Shown: positions 34,153-41,750 of the stretch, piece by piece
How the letters are laid out: each line of letters opens with the position of its first letter
Numbering within the stretch: position 1 is the first letter of the stretch
From: an archaeon
GTDB lineage: Archaea; Micrarchaeota; Micrarchaeia; Anstonellales; Anstonellaceae
Length of the DNA: 53,847 bases
NCBI GenBank assembly: GCA_020056635.1
Contig: JAGVHI010000022.1
Location: forward strand, 1 to 53,847
Direction of reading: 5' to 3'
Translations under genes and position numbers: made by a program
The notes under the pieces: generated by a model
Seen by the model: the letters and a program-made list of their open reading frames with translations, nothing else
The model's database searches: none
What the model was told of the DNA's origin: nothing

Positions 34153-34542
34153 TTGAAAAAAATCATCCTCGATACCAATGCGCTCATGCTCCCGTACCAG
34201 TTCAAGCTTGATTTGCAGGATGAGCTCTCCAGGGTGGTGGAGGAGCCGCATGAGCTTGCAATCCCAAGCGGTGCGCTGCTTGAGCTTGAGGGGATTGCAG
34301 GCGAGAGGTCCAAAAACGGCGTGTTTGCAAAGAATTCGCTTGAGTATTGGAGAGGAGAGATTGCAAAGGGGAATGCGCGCGTGCTTTTGAGCAAGGGAAA
34401 GGTGGATGACTGGATTGTGCATACCGCCGCATCCCCGGATGTGCTGGTCTGCACGAACGATTCAGGGATGAGGGCGCGGCTGAAAGGCAAGAAACTCAAG
34501 GCAATCGTGCTTAGGGAAAGGTCGCACTTGGCAATTGTTTAG
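34153..34542 (+). CDS. PIN-domain nuclease-like protein (FCF1/VapC9-like)
   Basis: The 129-residue protein is a stand-alone PIN domain. It has the N-terminal acidic motif ILDTNALMLP, a central conserved glutamate in GALLELEGIAG, and CTNDSGMRARLKGK with the C-terminal Asp. PIN proteins of this archaeal type are related to eukaryotic Fcf1/Utp23 and to Mg-dependent RNases. It stands without an obvious antitoxin partner, so ribosomal RNA processing is more likely than a toxin role, but this is inference. The start is TTG 34153, supported by GGTG 7 nt upstream. Confidence 0.85.
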   Translation: MKKIILDTNALMLPYQFKLDLQDELSRVVEEPHELAIPSGALLELEGIAGERSKNGVFAKNSLEYWRGEIAKGNARVLLSKGKVDDWIVHTAASPDVLVCTNDSGMRARLKGKKLKAIVLRERSHLAIV

Positions 34543-34623
34543 AGTATAAATTCGTGTATTTAGGGATAGGTTTAAATACCGGGCTTGAGGAATATTTCCA
34601 TTCAATTAGCTAGGTGATAATCC

Positions 34624-35262
34624 ATGACTGATAAGGGTGGATGGACAGGGTTTGGGCGAAAAGTGCGTGCGCGCAACAATCAGCCGTATAGGGATACCAC
34701 TTCACTCAGGCTCACTAGGGAGCTTTCGCGCGATGTTGCACGGCAGGAGAGTCGGCGGGCTTGGGGGCGCGCAAAGCCATGGGTAGTGCTTGGCACAGTG
34801 GTTGTGCTTGGAGTAGGGGCAATCTTTTTCCAAAGGCACATGCACGAGATGAATTTGTATGAGAAGGCGAAAGCCGCGGCAGGGGCGCACCAGGGGGAAT
34901 ACCCGGGTTCATCGCAATTTGAGCTTATACCGCTTTTCAGGGCTGCAAACGACTATGGGATAAATGATGCAGCCGCAAGGGCGGTTTACAACGTGGTGAA
35001 AAAGTTCAATGCGCAGAACCCGCAGGAGCCGATTGACTTCGAGCGGGCGCTCCAGACGATTGCGTACAACATTCACGACATTGATGGATATGTGCTGGGC
35101 TGGGCAGTTGAAGGAACTGCTGGCAAGCAGCAGGCAAGGTTTGCGAGAATTTCGAATGTTATGGGGATTGCCAAAAAGGAGATGGATGGCAGGCCAGATA
35201 TAACTGCTGAATTTGTGCGCATCTGCCCAGCTGTGCGCGACATGCTTAGCCCGCAGGACTAG
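34624..35262 (+). CDS. Hypothetical single-span membrane protein
   Basis: The 212-residue protein has a basic, Arg-rich N-terminal segment (about 1-55). One transmembrane helix follows (WVVLGTVVVLGVGAIFF, about 58-75), then a helical domain of about 135 residues. The Arg-rich side before the helix predicts an inside N-terminus and an extracytoplasmic C-terminal domain. That domain contains ELIPLFRAANDYGINDAAAR and ends VRDMLSPQD. I do not recognise the family. A GTTTAAATACC element near 34570-34580 and an AGGTGAT site 6 nt before the ATG give a leader of about 24 nt. Confidence 0.75.
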   Translation: MTDKGGWTGFGRKVRARNNQPYRDTTSLRLTRELSRDVARQESRRAWGRAKPWVVLGTVVVLGVGAIFFQRHMHEMNLYEKAKAAAGAHQGEYPGSSQFELIPLFRAANDYGINDAAARAVYNVVKKFNAQNPQEPIDFERALQTIAYNIHDIDGYVLGWAVEGTAGKQQARFARISNVMGIAKKEMDGRPDITAEFVRICPAVRDMLSPQD

Positions 35263-35307
35263 GCATTAGTTCGGCTTTTGTCTAACCCAGGTTCGTTAGT
35301 TTCGATA

Positions 35308-35317
35308 GATTTAAATT
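35308..35317 (+). promoter_or_regulatory. TATA-like element for the XRE-type regulator
   Basis: GATTTAAATT is centred 26.5 nt before the ATG at 35339. This fixes the start inside a slightly longer reading frame and indicates a leaderless mRNA. Confidence 0.6.
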
Positions 35318-35338
35318 GCCTAGTTGAGAGTAGTTTGC

Positions 35339-36022
35339 ATGGAAAAAATCAAGGCCGAGATTGCAGGCGAGGTCACACTGTCAGCAGAGCCTGGCTCGAC
35401 CATGCGAAAATGGCGCGAAATATTCGCAATAAGCCAAAACGAGCTTGCATCGCACCTTAAAATCTCCGCTTCAACCATCAGCGATTATGAGGGGAACAGG
35501 CGAAAGAGCCCGGGCTCGGGTGTGATTAAGCGGTTTGTGGAGGCATTGTTCACCATAGATTCCGCGCGCGGCGGGGCGATGATTGCCAAGCTTGCGCACG
35601 GGCAGGACCAGGAGGGCAAGTTCTTTGAGGCGCACGAGTTTGCAACCTCGATTACAGCTCTTGATTTCATGAAACTTATAGGGGGAAAGGTAGTGGGCGG
35701 CGAGGAGCTCCTAAAAAGCAAGAAACTGTATGGATACACGCTCATTGACTCGCTCAAGGTAATCCTTGACATGCCGTTCAACCAGTTCCCGAGGCTGTAC
35801 GGAAGCATGAGCGAGCGGGCGTTCATTTTCACCCAAGTATCGACCGGAAGAAGCCCGCTTGTGGTGATCCGAGTCACGCCTATGAAGCCCAGCATCGTGG
35901 TGCTGCATGGGATTGACAATGTGGATGCGCTTGCGCTCAAAATTGCGGAGCGGGAGCAGCTGCCCGTGGTCACCACGAATACCGACGTAGCGAAAATCAA
36001 GGAAGTGCTTGGGAAACTGTAG
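35339..36022 (+). CDS. XRE-family HTH transcriptional regulator (archaeal, upstream of mevalonate genes)
   Basis: The 227-residue protein has an N-terminal cro/cI-type helix-turn-helix (about residues 25-70: MRKWREIFAISQNELASHLK, then ISASTISDYEGNRRKSPG). A C-terminal domain of about 150 residues follows, containing LYGYTLIDSLKVILD, FTQVSTGRSPLVVIRVTP and AEREQLPVVTTNTD, probably a sensing or dimerisation domain. This two-domain protein is found in many archaea next to HMG-CoA synthase. It therefore may control mevalonate entry genes or be autoregulated; neither is shown by the sequence. It is leaderless, with a TATA element 26.5 nt before the ATG. Confidence 0.88.
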   Translation: MEKIKAEIAGEVTLSAEPGSTMRKWREIFAISQNELASHLKISASTISDYEGNRRKSPGSGVIKRFVEALFTIDSARGGAMIAKLAHGQDQEGKFFEAHEFATSITALDFMKLIGGKVVGGEELLKSKKLYGYTLIDSLKVILDMPFNQFPRLYGSMSERAFIFTQVSTGRSPLVVIRVTPMKPSIVVLHGIDNVDALALKIAEREQLPVVTTNTDVAKIKEVLGKL

Positions 36023-36056
36023 CAATTCGTTTTTTGCCGAATTAACTTACGTCTGT

Positions 36057-36065
36057 GTTTATATT
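36057..36065 (+). promoter_or_regulatory. TATA-like element for the HMG-CoA synthase operon
   Basis: GTTTATATT is centred at about 36061, predicting a transcript start near 36087 and a leader of about 80 nt. This is unusually long for the window, where most first genes are leaderless. Confidence 0.45.
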
Positions 36066-36103
36066 CCTGCGGATGCACACTTTTCCACTCTGGATTAGGG
36101 GAC

Positions 36104-36157
36104 ATGAGACGTGTGGAAGCCGGGCCTATGAAGGCTGGAATGCAGATTTGGCACTAG
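36104..36157 (+). CDS. Possible 17-residue leader peptide upstream of HMG-CoA synthase
   Basis: Within the predicted leader of the mevalonate operon an ATG opens a 17-codon frame ([17 protein letters not shown]) ending in TAG at 36155-36157. Its stop overlaps the AGGGGAG ribosome binding site of HMG-CoA synthase (ATG 36168). A GGGG sits 3 nt before its own ATG. Translation of this frame would cover or expose that site, so it could regulate the operon. Chance occurrence of such a short frame is quite possible. Confidence 0.25.
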   Translation: MRRVEAGPMKAGMQIWH

Positions 36158-36167
36158 GGGAGTTCAT

Positions 36168-37214
36168 ATGATAGGGATTGTAGGGTATGGCGTATATGTT
36201 CCAAAATACCGCATCAAGCCCGAGGAAATTGCGCGGGTTTGGGGCGAGGAGGGCGAGCGGATACGCAAAGGGCTTGGGATTGAGGAGAAATCGGTCCCGG
36301 GAATAGATGAGGATGCGGCCACGCTTGCGGTCGAGGCTGCAAGGAACTCGATGGCAATGGCTGGAATACTGCCTGAGAAAATTGGCGCGCTTTTAGTTGG
36401 AAGCGAATCCCACCCTTATGCAGTAAAGCCTACTGCGACCATAGTTGCGGAGGCTGTGGGCGCGGGCCCGAATATAATGTCAGCTGATTTGGAGTTTGCA
36501 TGCAAGGCTGGCACTTCAGGGATGCAGTATTGCATGGGGCTTGTGGGCGCTGGAATGATTTCCTACGGCATGGCTATTGGGACCGACACGTCTCAGGGAA
36601 GGCCAGGGGATGCGCTAGAGTACACCGCAGGCGCCGGGGCGGCTGCGTATATCATTGGAAGGGAGAAAACGGAGTGCATTGCTGAAATACTTGCAACGTG
36701 CTCGTATGCCACAGACACGCCGGACTTTTGGAGAAGGCAGCATGCAGAATTCCCGTCGCACGGAGGCAGGTTCACCGGGATTCCTGCGTATTTCAAGCAT
36801 GTGATTGCCTCGACGCAGCTGCTGTTTGAGAAAACCAATACCACTGCCAAGGATTATGATTATATTGTGTTCCACCAGCCCAATGGGAAATTTCCGCTTG
36901 AGGCCGCAAAAAAGATGGGAATTGATGAGGGGAAGCTGAAATTGGGGCTGGTTACGCCGGTAATTGGGAACACTTATTCCGGAGCATCCATTATCGGGCT
37001 TGCAAATGTATTGGACAGCGCAAAAGCTGGGGAAAAAATACTGGTCACTTCGTTTGGCTCAGGTGCAGGGAGCGACTCGTTTGCAATCGAAGTGACCGAT
37101 GTGATCGAATCAAAGCGCGGAAAATCGCCTAAGCTTGCAGATTACCTAGTGCACAAGGAATACCTGGATTATGGGCTGTATGTGAAGCATAGGAAGAAAC
37201 TGAAGAGCTTGTAA
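36168..37214 (+). CDS. Hydroxymethylglutaryl-CoA synthase (archaeal type)
   Basis: This enzyme condenses acetoacetyl-CoA with acetyl-CoA to HMG-CoA for the mevalonate pathway and archaeal lipid synthesis. The 348 residues fit the archaeal family (about 345-350). Visible active-site blocks are [11 protein letters not shown] with the general-base Glu region, EFACKAGT with the nucleophilic Cys near 111, and FHQPNGKFP with the catalytic His. The C-terminal [14 protein letters not shown] block is typical. It is followed by a small ORF, thiolase and DUF35. In methanogens and other archaea, HMG-CoA synthase, thiolase and DUF35 form a complex that channels acetoacetyl-CoA. Confidence 0.95.
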   Translation: MIGIVGYGVYVPKYRIKPEEIARVWGEEGERIRKGLGIEEKSVPGIDEDAATLAVEAARNSMAMAGILPEKIGALLVGSESHPYAVKPTATIVAEAVGAGPNIMSADLEFACKAGTSGMQYCMGLVGAGMISYGMAIGTDTSQGRPGDALEYTAGAGAAAYIIGREKTECIAEILATCSYATDTPDFWRRQHAEFPSHGGRFTGIPAYFKHVIASTQLLFEKTNTTAKDYDYIVFHQPNGKFPLEAAKKMGIDEGKLKLGLVTPVIGNTYSGASIIGLANVLDSAKAGEKILVTSFGSGAGSDSFAIEVTDVIESKRGKSPKLADYLVHKEYLDYGLYVKHRKKLKSL

Positions 37215-37226
37215 GAGGCAGATTGG

Positions 37227-37448
37227 ATGGTTGAAGTATTCCCGAAATCCGATAGGCAGCCAATAACAGTGGAGCGTATTAGCCCAGTGATTAAGGGCGG
37301 GACCACAGGAGGCAGGTTTGCAGGCTGTTCCGTGCTTGGGCAGGGCGGCGAGACGTTCTCAAAATGCATAGGGGGCGGACAGGAGCCAATACGCAAGGAC
37401 ACTGCCACAAGTTACCCAGATAGGTTTGAGGAGAGGCATACGAATTAG
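37227..37448 (+). CDS. Small hypothetical protein inside the mevalonate cluster
   Basis: A 73-codon frame fills the 243-nt gap between HMG-CoA synthase and thiolase. It begins 12 nt after the synthase stop behind a GAGGC sequence and ends 9 nt before the thiolase ATG. The product is hydrophilic and Gly-rich (VIKGGTTGGRFAGCSVLGQG, then FSKCIGGGQEPIRKD), without a recognisable domain or membrane segment. Co-directional packing supports translation. The absence of any known family and the low complexity argue for caution. In other archaea the two enzyme genes are usually adjacent, so this insertion may be lineage-specific. Confidence 0.45.
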   Translation: MVEVFPKSDRQPITVERISPVIKGGTTGGRFAGCSVLGQGGETFSKCIGGGQEPIRKDTATSYPDRFEERHTN

Positions 37449-37457
37449 GTAATTTTT

Positions 37458-38621
37458 ATGAGGCAAGTTGCAATAGTTGGAGTTGGCATGACACGGTTCG
37501 GCGAGGACTGGAGCCGTGGGTTTAGGGATTTGATACTGGAAGCTGGGGTGCGTGCGCTTGAGGACTGTGGGCTTTCGGGCTCCGAAATCGAGGCGCTGTA
37601 CTGCGGCACCATGGCATCGGGCGCGCTGGTCGGGCAGGAGCACGCAGGGGCATTGATTGCGGACTTCATGGGATTGACCCCGATTCCCTCCACCAGGCTT
37701 GAGGCAGCGTGCGCAAGCGGAGGGGTTGCGCTGCGCCAGGCATATGTCACGGTTGCTTCCGGAGTGCACGACATTGTCGTGGTAGGCGGGGTTGAGAAGA
37801 TGACCGATGTGCCCACTGCCGAGGCATCATACGCGCTTGGGGGCGCAGGCGACCAGGAATGGGAGCTGTTCATGGGCGCGACTTTTCCCGGGCTCTATGC
37901 GCTCATGGCAAGAAGGCACATGCTTGATTATGGCACTACCCAGGAGCAGATGGCAGCTGTTGCAGTGAAGAACCATGCGAACGCCGCGAAGAATAAGTAT
38001 GCGCAGTTCCAGAATGAGATTACGATTGAAACTGTGATGAAATCAAAAAGCGTAGCATCGCCCCTTAAGGTGTTTGACTGCTCGCCAATTACAGACGGGG
38101 CTGCGGTAGTGGTGCTTGCGCCGCTTGAGAAGGCGAAAAAAATATGCGAGCAGCCTATCGAAATCGTCGCATCCGAGCAGGCGTCCGATTCGATTGCGCT
38201 GCATGACAGGGAGAGCCTGACCAAAATAAAGGCGACCGAGATTGCGGCAAAAAAGGCGTTCGAGCGCGCGAAGCTTGCGCCAAAGGACATCCATGTTGCA
38301 GAAGTGCATGACTGCTTCACGATTGCCGAGATAATGGCGATTGAGGATTTGGGGTTCGTAAAAAAAGGCATGGGCGGAAAGGCGACAGAGGATGGGCTCA
38401 CCAGGATTGGCGGGCAGGTTGCGATCAACACAAGCGGCGGGCTCAAGGGGTGCGGCCACCCAGTAGGCGCGACTGGGGTGAAACAGGCGGTTGAAATCAC
38501 ATGGCAGCTGCGCGGCAAGGCGGAAGGAAGGCAGGTAAAAGGCGCGGAGATAGGGCTTGCGCACAATGTAGGCGGGAGCGGCGCAACCGCAGTGGTCAGC
38601 ATATTCAGGAAGGTATGGTAG
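37458..38621 (+). CDS. Acetyl-CoA C-acetyltransferase (archaeal thiolase)
   Basis: Thiolase makes acetoacetyl-CoA from two acetyl-CoA, the substrate of HMG-CoA synthase. The 387 residues are typical of the archaeal SCP-x/thiolase family. EAACASGGVALRQ carries the nucleophilic Cys near residue 84, AEVHDCFTIAEI has the conserved His, and GGLKGCGHPVGATGVKQ carries the C-terminal GHPxGATG block. The start ATG is preceded by AGGTAAT at 37447-37453. The synthase, thiolase and DUF35 arrangement supports the acetoacetyl-CoA channelling complex known from methanogens. Confidence 0.95.
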   Translation: MRQVAIVGVGMTRFGEDWSRGFRDLILEAGVRALEDCGLSGSEIEALYCGTMASGALVGQEHAGALIADFMGLTPIPSTRLEAACASGGVALRQAYVTVASGVHDIVVVGGVEKMTDVPTAEASYALGGAGDQEWELFMGATFPGLYALMARRHMLDYGTTQEQMAAVAVKNHANAAKNKYAQFQNEITIETVMKSKSVASPLKVFDCSPITDGAAVVVLAPLEKAKKICEQPIEIVASEQASDSIALHDRESLTKIKATEIAAKKAFERAKLAPKDIHVAEVHDCFTIAEIMAIEDLGFVKKGMGGKATEDGLTRIGGQVAINTSGGLKGCGHPVGATGVKQAVEITWQLRGKAEGRQVKGAEIGLAHNVGGSGATAVVSIFRKVW

Positions 38622-38682
38622 GGGTGAAGGGGAAATCGAGGAAAAACCGCGAGGGGGCGACAGCCCCATATGAGGTTTGTCT

Positions 38683-39084
38683 ATGGAAGAATCGCTTGCA
38701 ATCACATGGAGAAGGATTCCGGAGCGCTACAGGCTGCTTGGGACAAGATGCATAACGTGCAACGGGAATTATTTCCCCCCAAGGAAAATATGCCCTAAGT
38801 GCAGGAGAAAGGGGAAGATTGAGAATGTCCAGTTCACTGGCAAGGGGAAGATCTATTCATTCACCACGATTTTCGCGCCTCCCTCGGGGTTCGAGCTTGA
38901 GGCCCCCTATGTGTTTGCGATTGTCGAGCTTGATGAGGGCGTGCGGGTGACTGCGCAGCTTGTGGACTGCCGCGAGGAGGACGTGAAAATAGGCTCAATA
39001 GTGCGGATGGTGTTCCGCAGGATTGCGGAGGATTCTGATGAGGGATTGCTCCACTACGGGTTCAAGTTCGCGCTTGTGAGATGA
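38683..39084 (+). CDS. DUF35 OB-fold protein with zinc ribbon (thiolase/HMG-CoA synthase partner)
   Basis: The 133-residue protein has the N-terminal helical region (SLAITWRRIPERYRLLG), a rubredoxin-like zinc ribbon with RCITCNGNYFPPRKICPKC (four cysteines) and the OB-fold with GKGKIYSFTTIFAPPSGFE and PYVFAIVELDEGVRV. DUF35 proteins bridge thiolase and HMG-CoA synthase in archaeal complexes. ATG 38683 is preferred over TTG 38677 because GAGGT lies 6 nt upstream of it. It is the last gene of the cluster. Confidence 0.92.
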   Translation: MEESLAITWRRIPERYRLLGTRCITCNGNYFPPRKICPKCRRKGKIENVQFTGKGKIYSFTTIFAPPSGFELEAPYVFAIVELDEGVRVTAQLVDCREEDVKIGSIVRMVFRRIAEDSDEGLLHYGFKFALVR

Positions 39085-39087
39085 AAT

Positions 39088-39097
39088 GATTTAAATA
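39088..39097 (+). promoter_or_regulatory. TATA-like element for the class III pilin-like gene
   Basis: GATTTAAATA is centred about 25.5 nt before the ATG at 39118. The transcript is probably leaderless. Confidence 0.55.
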
Positions 39098-39117
39098 TCG
39101 CCCCCGTTTTCTTTCCC

Positions 39118-39642
39118 ATGCGGCTTTTGAGGGGGCAGGGCGCTACAGAGTACCTGTCGATTTTTGCAGTCGTGCTGCTTATTGCGCTTACTGCGATGGT
39201 GCTCATGGCTTTTTTTCCAGGGCTTGCAGGGGATGCAAAAACCAACCAGTCAAGCATTTATTGGAGAGGGGTTGCAAGCCCGTTTGGAATTTCCGAAGCG
39301 ATGCTGAAATATTACGATGCTGAAAAATCCAGGTTCTACTTTGTCATGCAGAATAAGGGGACGGATGGGATATCGCTTACAGGTGGAACCGTAGCCGTTG
39401 CAGGGAATGGGACACTCGGCACCATTGGGGATGAAACGAAAAGCACGAGTTTTAATTCATTTTTTTCTCCAGGGCAGGAACACAGGCAAACGACAGATGT
39501 GAATGCGTATTTTATCTGGGATTTTGTATGCACCCCGGGGCAGAGCTACGAGCTCACGCTGTCCCTTAATTACACCAAGGGAAGCTCGTGGCTAACCCAG
39601 GTTGGCGCAAGGCCCCTTACGCTTAAGTGTTATTCTGCCTGA
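39118..39642 (+). CDS. Class III signal peptide (DUF361-type) pilin-like protein
   Basis: The 174-residue protein starts with RLLRGQGATEYLSIFAVV. This is a short basic leader followed by Q-x-x-x-E and a hydrophobic helix, which is the archaeal class III signal peptide cleaved before the Gln by an EppA-like prepilin peptidase. The mature ectodomain (about 150 residues) is Ser/Thr/Gly-rich with one pair of cysteines (DFVCTPGQ and LKCYSA) and NQSS and NGT sequons. It probably forms part of a surface pilus or a minor pilin-like structure. It is monocistronic and apparently leaderless. Confidence 0.88.
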   Translation: MRLLRGQGATEYLSIFAVVLLIALTAMVLMAFFPGLAGDAKTNQSSIYWRGVASPFGISEAMLKYYDAEKSRFYFVMQNKGTDGISLTGGTVAVAGNGTLGTIGDETKSTSFNSFFSPGQEHRQTTDVNAYFIWDFVCTPGQSYELTLSLNYTKGSSWLTQVGARPLTLKCYSA

Positions 39643-39666
39643 AGGGCGCCCAACCAAAAACCCGGG

Positions 39667-39801
39667 TTATTCCTCGCCATTGGCATAATGCGAGCCTTCG
39701 TAGTCCGCAGCCCCGCTATATTCAAAATCCTTCAAAACACGCTTTTTTTGCGATGCAAGAGCCTCTGACATTCGCAGGAAATCACGTTCTTTGTATACCA
39801 T
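39667..39801 (-). CDS. Small hypothetical protein (44 residues)
   Basis: A minus-strand frame starts at ATG 39801 and gives MVYKERDFLRMSEALASQKK, continuing with a basic then acidic tail ending GSHYANGEE. It looks like a short soluble helix without known family. A CCTATATACC element is centred about 30 nt upstream, giving a very short leader. A longer frame from 39867 would include that element and is less likely. It lies between two plus-strand genes with no overlap. Composition looks coding, but the evidence is limited. Confidence 0.4.
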   Translation of the reverse strand: MVYKERDFLRMSEALASQKKRVLKDFEYSGAADYEGSHYANGEE

Positions 39802-39937
39802 AGAGGACTCAAATGCCAGCTTGAGGGGTATATAGGTTGGCTGCGAGCAATTTGTCAGTGTTGGCAAAGCGCGGGTGTTTTTTGCAGGGAACGAAAAACA
39901 TAATGGATTATATGCAATCCCGCAAAATACTTTCCCG

Positions 39938-41032
39938 ATGGGGCTGCATGAAAAACTCTTGGAGCTTGAGACCGAGCTTCACCGGACGCAGAAGAACAAG
40001 GCTACGGAGTTCCATATCGGAATCCTAAAGGCCAAGATTGCGAAATTGAAAAGGGAGCTCATTTCCCCAAGCAGGCGCGGCGGAGGGGGAGGGGGGCACG
40101 GGTTCGATGTGAAAAAGAGCGGGGATTCAACTGTTGTGCTCATTGGATTGCCATCTGTCGGGAAATCAACCCTGCTCAACGCGCTCACAAACGCCAAATC
40201 CAAAATAGCGGCGTACCAGTTCACAACGCTGACGTGCATCCCTGGGATAATGGAGCATAATGAGGCGAAGATACAGATTCTGGACCTGCCCGGGGTAATT
40301 GCAGGCGCTAAAGAGGGAAAGGGAAGGGGGCGCGAAGTGCTGGCTGTTGCGCGCAACGCCGACCTTGTGCTTATCCTGCTTGATGTGTTCCAGCCCAACA
40401 TGCTGCGCGCAATCCAGGATGAATTGGAAGGGATAGGCATCAGGCTCGACTCAAAGCCCCCCGAGATTACTATAAAAAAGGCGCTGCGCGGCGGGATTAC
40501 GATAAACCGCACCATGAAGACCACGAAGCTGGATGACAGGATTATTGTCGGGATACTAAACGAGTATGGGATTCACAACGGGCAGGTGGTGCTGCGCGAG
40601 GACATATCGCAGGACCAGCTCATTGATGTGCTTGAGAACAACAGGAGGTACATCCCTTCGCTTGTGGTGCTGAACAAGGTGGATTTGGTCACCCCGCAGT
40701 ACCTGCTAACGCTTGGGTTCGGGTTCGTGCCAGTCTCGGCTGACAAGAGGCAGAATGTCGAGAGGCTAAAGGATGAGGTTTACAGGAAGCTGAATTTGAT
40801 ACACATCTACACGAAGCCCAGGATGGGAGAGGCGGATATGCTGGAGCCGATGATAATGCGCACAGGAAGCACTGTTGCGGATTTCTGCGCGCGCGTGCAC
40901 CGTGACTTGGCAAGGGATTTCAAGTATGCGCAAATCTGGGGCAAAAGCGCCAAATTCCCCGGGCAGAAGGCAGGATTGGACCACGCGCTTGCAGACAGGG
41001 ATATTGTGAGCGTTGTGAAAAAGCAGGGCTAG
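39938..41032 (+). CDS. DRG-family GTP-binding protein with TGS domain
   Basis: This is an Obg-superfamily translation-associated GTPase, the archaeal form of eukaryotic DRG1/Rbg. MGLHEKLLELETELHRTQKN and KATEFHIGILKAKIAKL at the start are hallmark DRG sequences. They are followed by the Gly-rich linker GGGGGGHGF, G1 GLPSVGKST, a G2 region TTLTCIPG, G3 DLPGV, G4 NKVD and a C-terminal TGS domain (LIHIYTKPRMGEAD to DIVSVVKKQG). At 364 residues it is the normal length. ATG 39938 was chosen over a longer frame because the family begins here and a TTATATG element lies 27 nt upstream. Its stop overlaps that of superoxide dismutase. Confidence 0.94.
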   Translation: MGLHEKLLELETELHRTQKNKATEFHIGILKAKIAKLKRELISPSRRGGGGGGHGFDVKKSGDSTVVLIGLPSVGKSTLLNALTNAKSKIAAYQFTTLTCIPGIMEHNEAKIQILDLPGVIAGAKEGKGRGREVLAVARNADLVLILLDVFQPNMLRAIQDELEGIGIRLDSKPPEITIKKALRGGITINRTMKTTKLDDRIIVGILNEYGIHNGQVVLREDISQDQLIDVLENNRRYIPSLVVLNKVDLVTPQYLLTLGFGFVPVSADKRQNVERLKDEVYRKLNLIHIYTKPRMGEADMLEPMIMRTGSTVADFCARVHRDLARDFKYAQIWGKSAKFPGQKAGLDHALADRDIVSVVKKQG

Positions 41033-41640
41033 ACGTTTGCGGAAGTTGCTTTCCTGAATTTCGCATCCACCTTTGCCCAGTCCACGTTCGAAAGGAATGC
41101 CTCTATGTACTTTGCCCTGTCAGGCCCGTAGTCCTTGTAGTATGCGTGCTCGAACACATCGTTTGCAAGGAGCGGGATTGCGCCCCATACCGCGCCCCCG
41201 TTGTGGAAATCGCACAGGAAATTGTGCAGCTTCCCGTCAGTTGGGTCGTAGCAGAGTATTGCCCAGCCCAAAGAGGCTTTTGAGCAGGCGATGAAATCCT
41301 CGCGCCATTTCTCGAATGAGCCGAAATCGGAAATCAGTTTTGCTGCAATTTCCGAATTTGCATCAATTTCACCCTTGCCGCCCATCATACCCCAGTAAAT
41401 CTCGTGCAAAATCTGCCCTGAGGCATTGAACGTTTCGCGCCTCTTGAGTTCCCCGTATGGGGAATAGTTTGCGTTCGCTTTGGAGCGGTCCGCAGTTTCA
41501 AGCGAAATTTCTATTTCGTTCCGCTTGTTCACGTACCCCACATAGTGCGTGTCATGGTGCCACTTGTTCACCTGCTCAGAAATCCCTTGAGTGGAATCAT
41601 ATGCGAATGGCAATGGTTTTGGCTTGTGTTCACCTGGCAT
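41029..41640 (-). CDS. Fe/Mn-family superoxide dismutase
   Basis: The enzyme converts superoxide to oxygen and hydrogen peroxide. Metal ligands are recognisable: His28 in KWHHDTH, the His of QILHEIYW, and Asp and His in NDVFEHAYY. In place of the water-binding Gln near the C-terminal sheet (NQD in Mn enzymes) this protein has DFHNGG, and the position matching Gln69 of Fe enzymes is Gly. It thus carries a His at the secondary site. The 203-residue length is normal. The ATG is preceded by GAGGTGAT with a 5-nt spacer. It is convergent with the DRG gene, the stops overlapping by 4 nt. Confidence 0.95.
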   Translation of the reverse strand: MPGEHKPKPLPFAYDSTQGISEQVNKWHHDTHYVGYVNKRNEIEISLETADRSKANANYSPYGELKRRETFNASGQILHEIYWGMMGGKGEIDANSEIAAKLISDFGSFEKWREDFIACSKASLGWAILCYDPTDGKLHNFLCDFHNGGAVWGAIPLLANDVFEHAYYKDYGPDRAKYIEAFLSNVDWAKVDAKFRKATSANV

Positions 41641-41750
41641 AATATCACCTCAAAATTAACAGCATGCATGAAACGGCTTTTTGGCTATTAACCTTTTGCC
41701 CAAACTGCAAGATAGGCACGGTTACTGCCAAGATTTGCACTCGCACAGAT

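Noticed and set aside
34153-34542. PIN protein as a VapC toxin
   Set aside because: No short antitoxin-like gene lies directly upstream, and the sequence resembles the Fcf1-like archaeal type more than VapC toxins.
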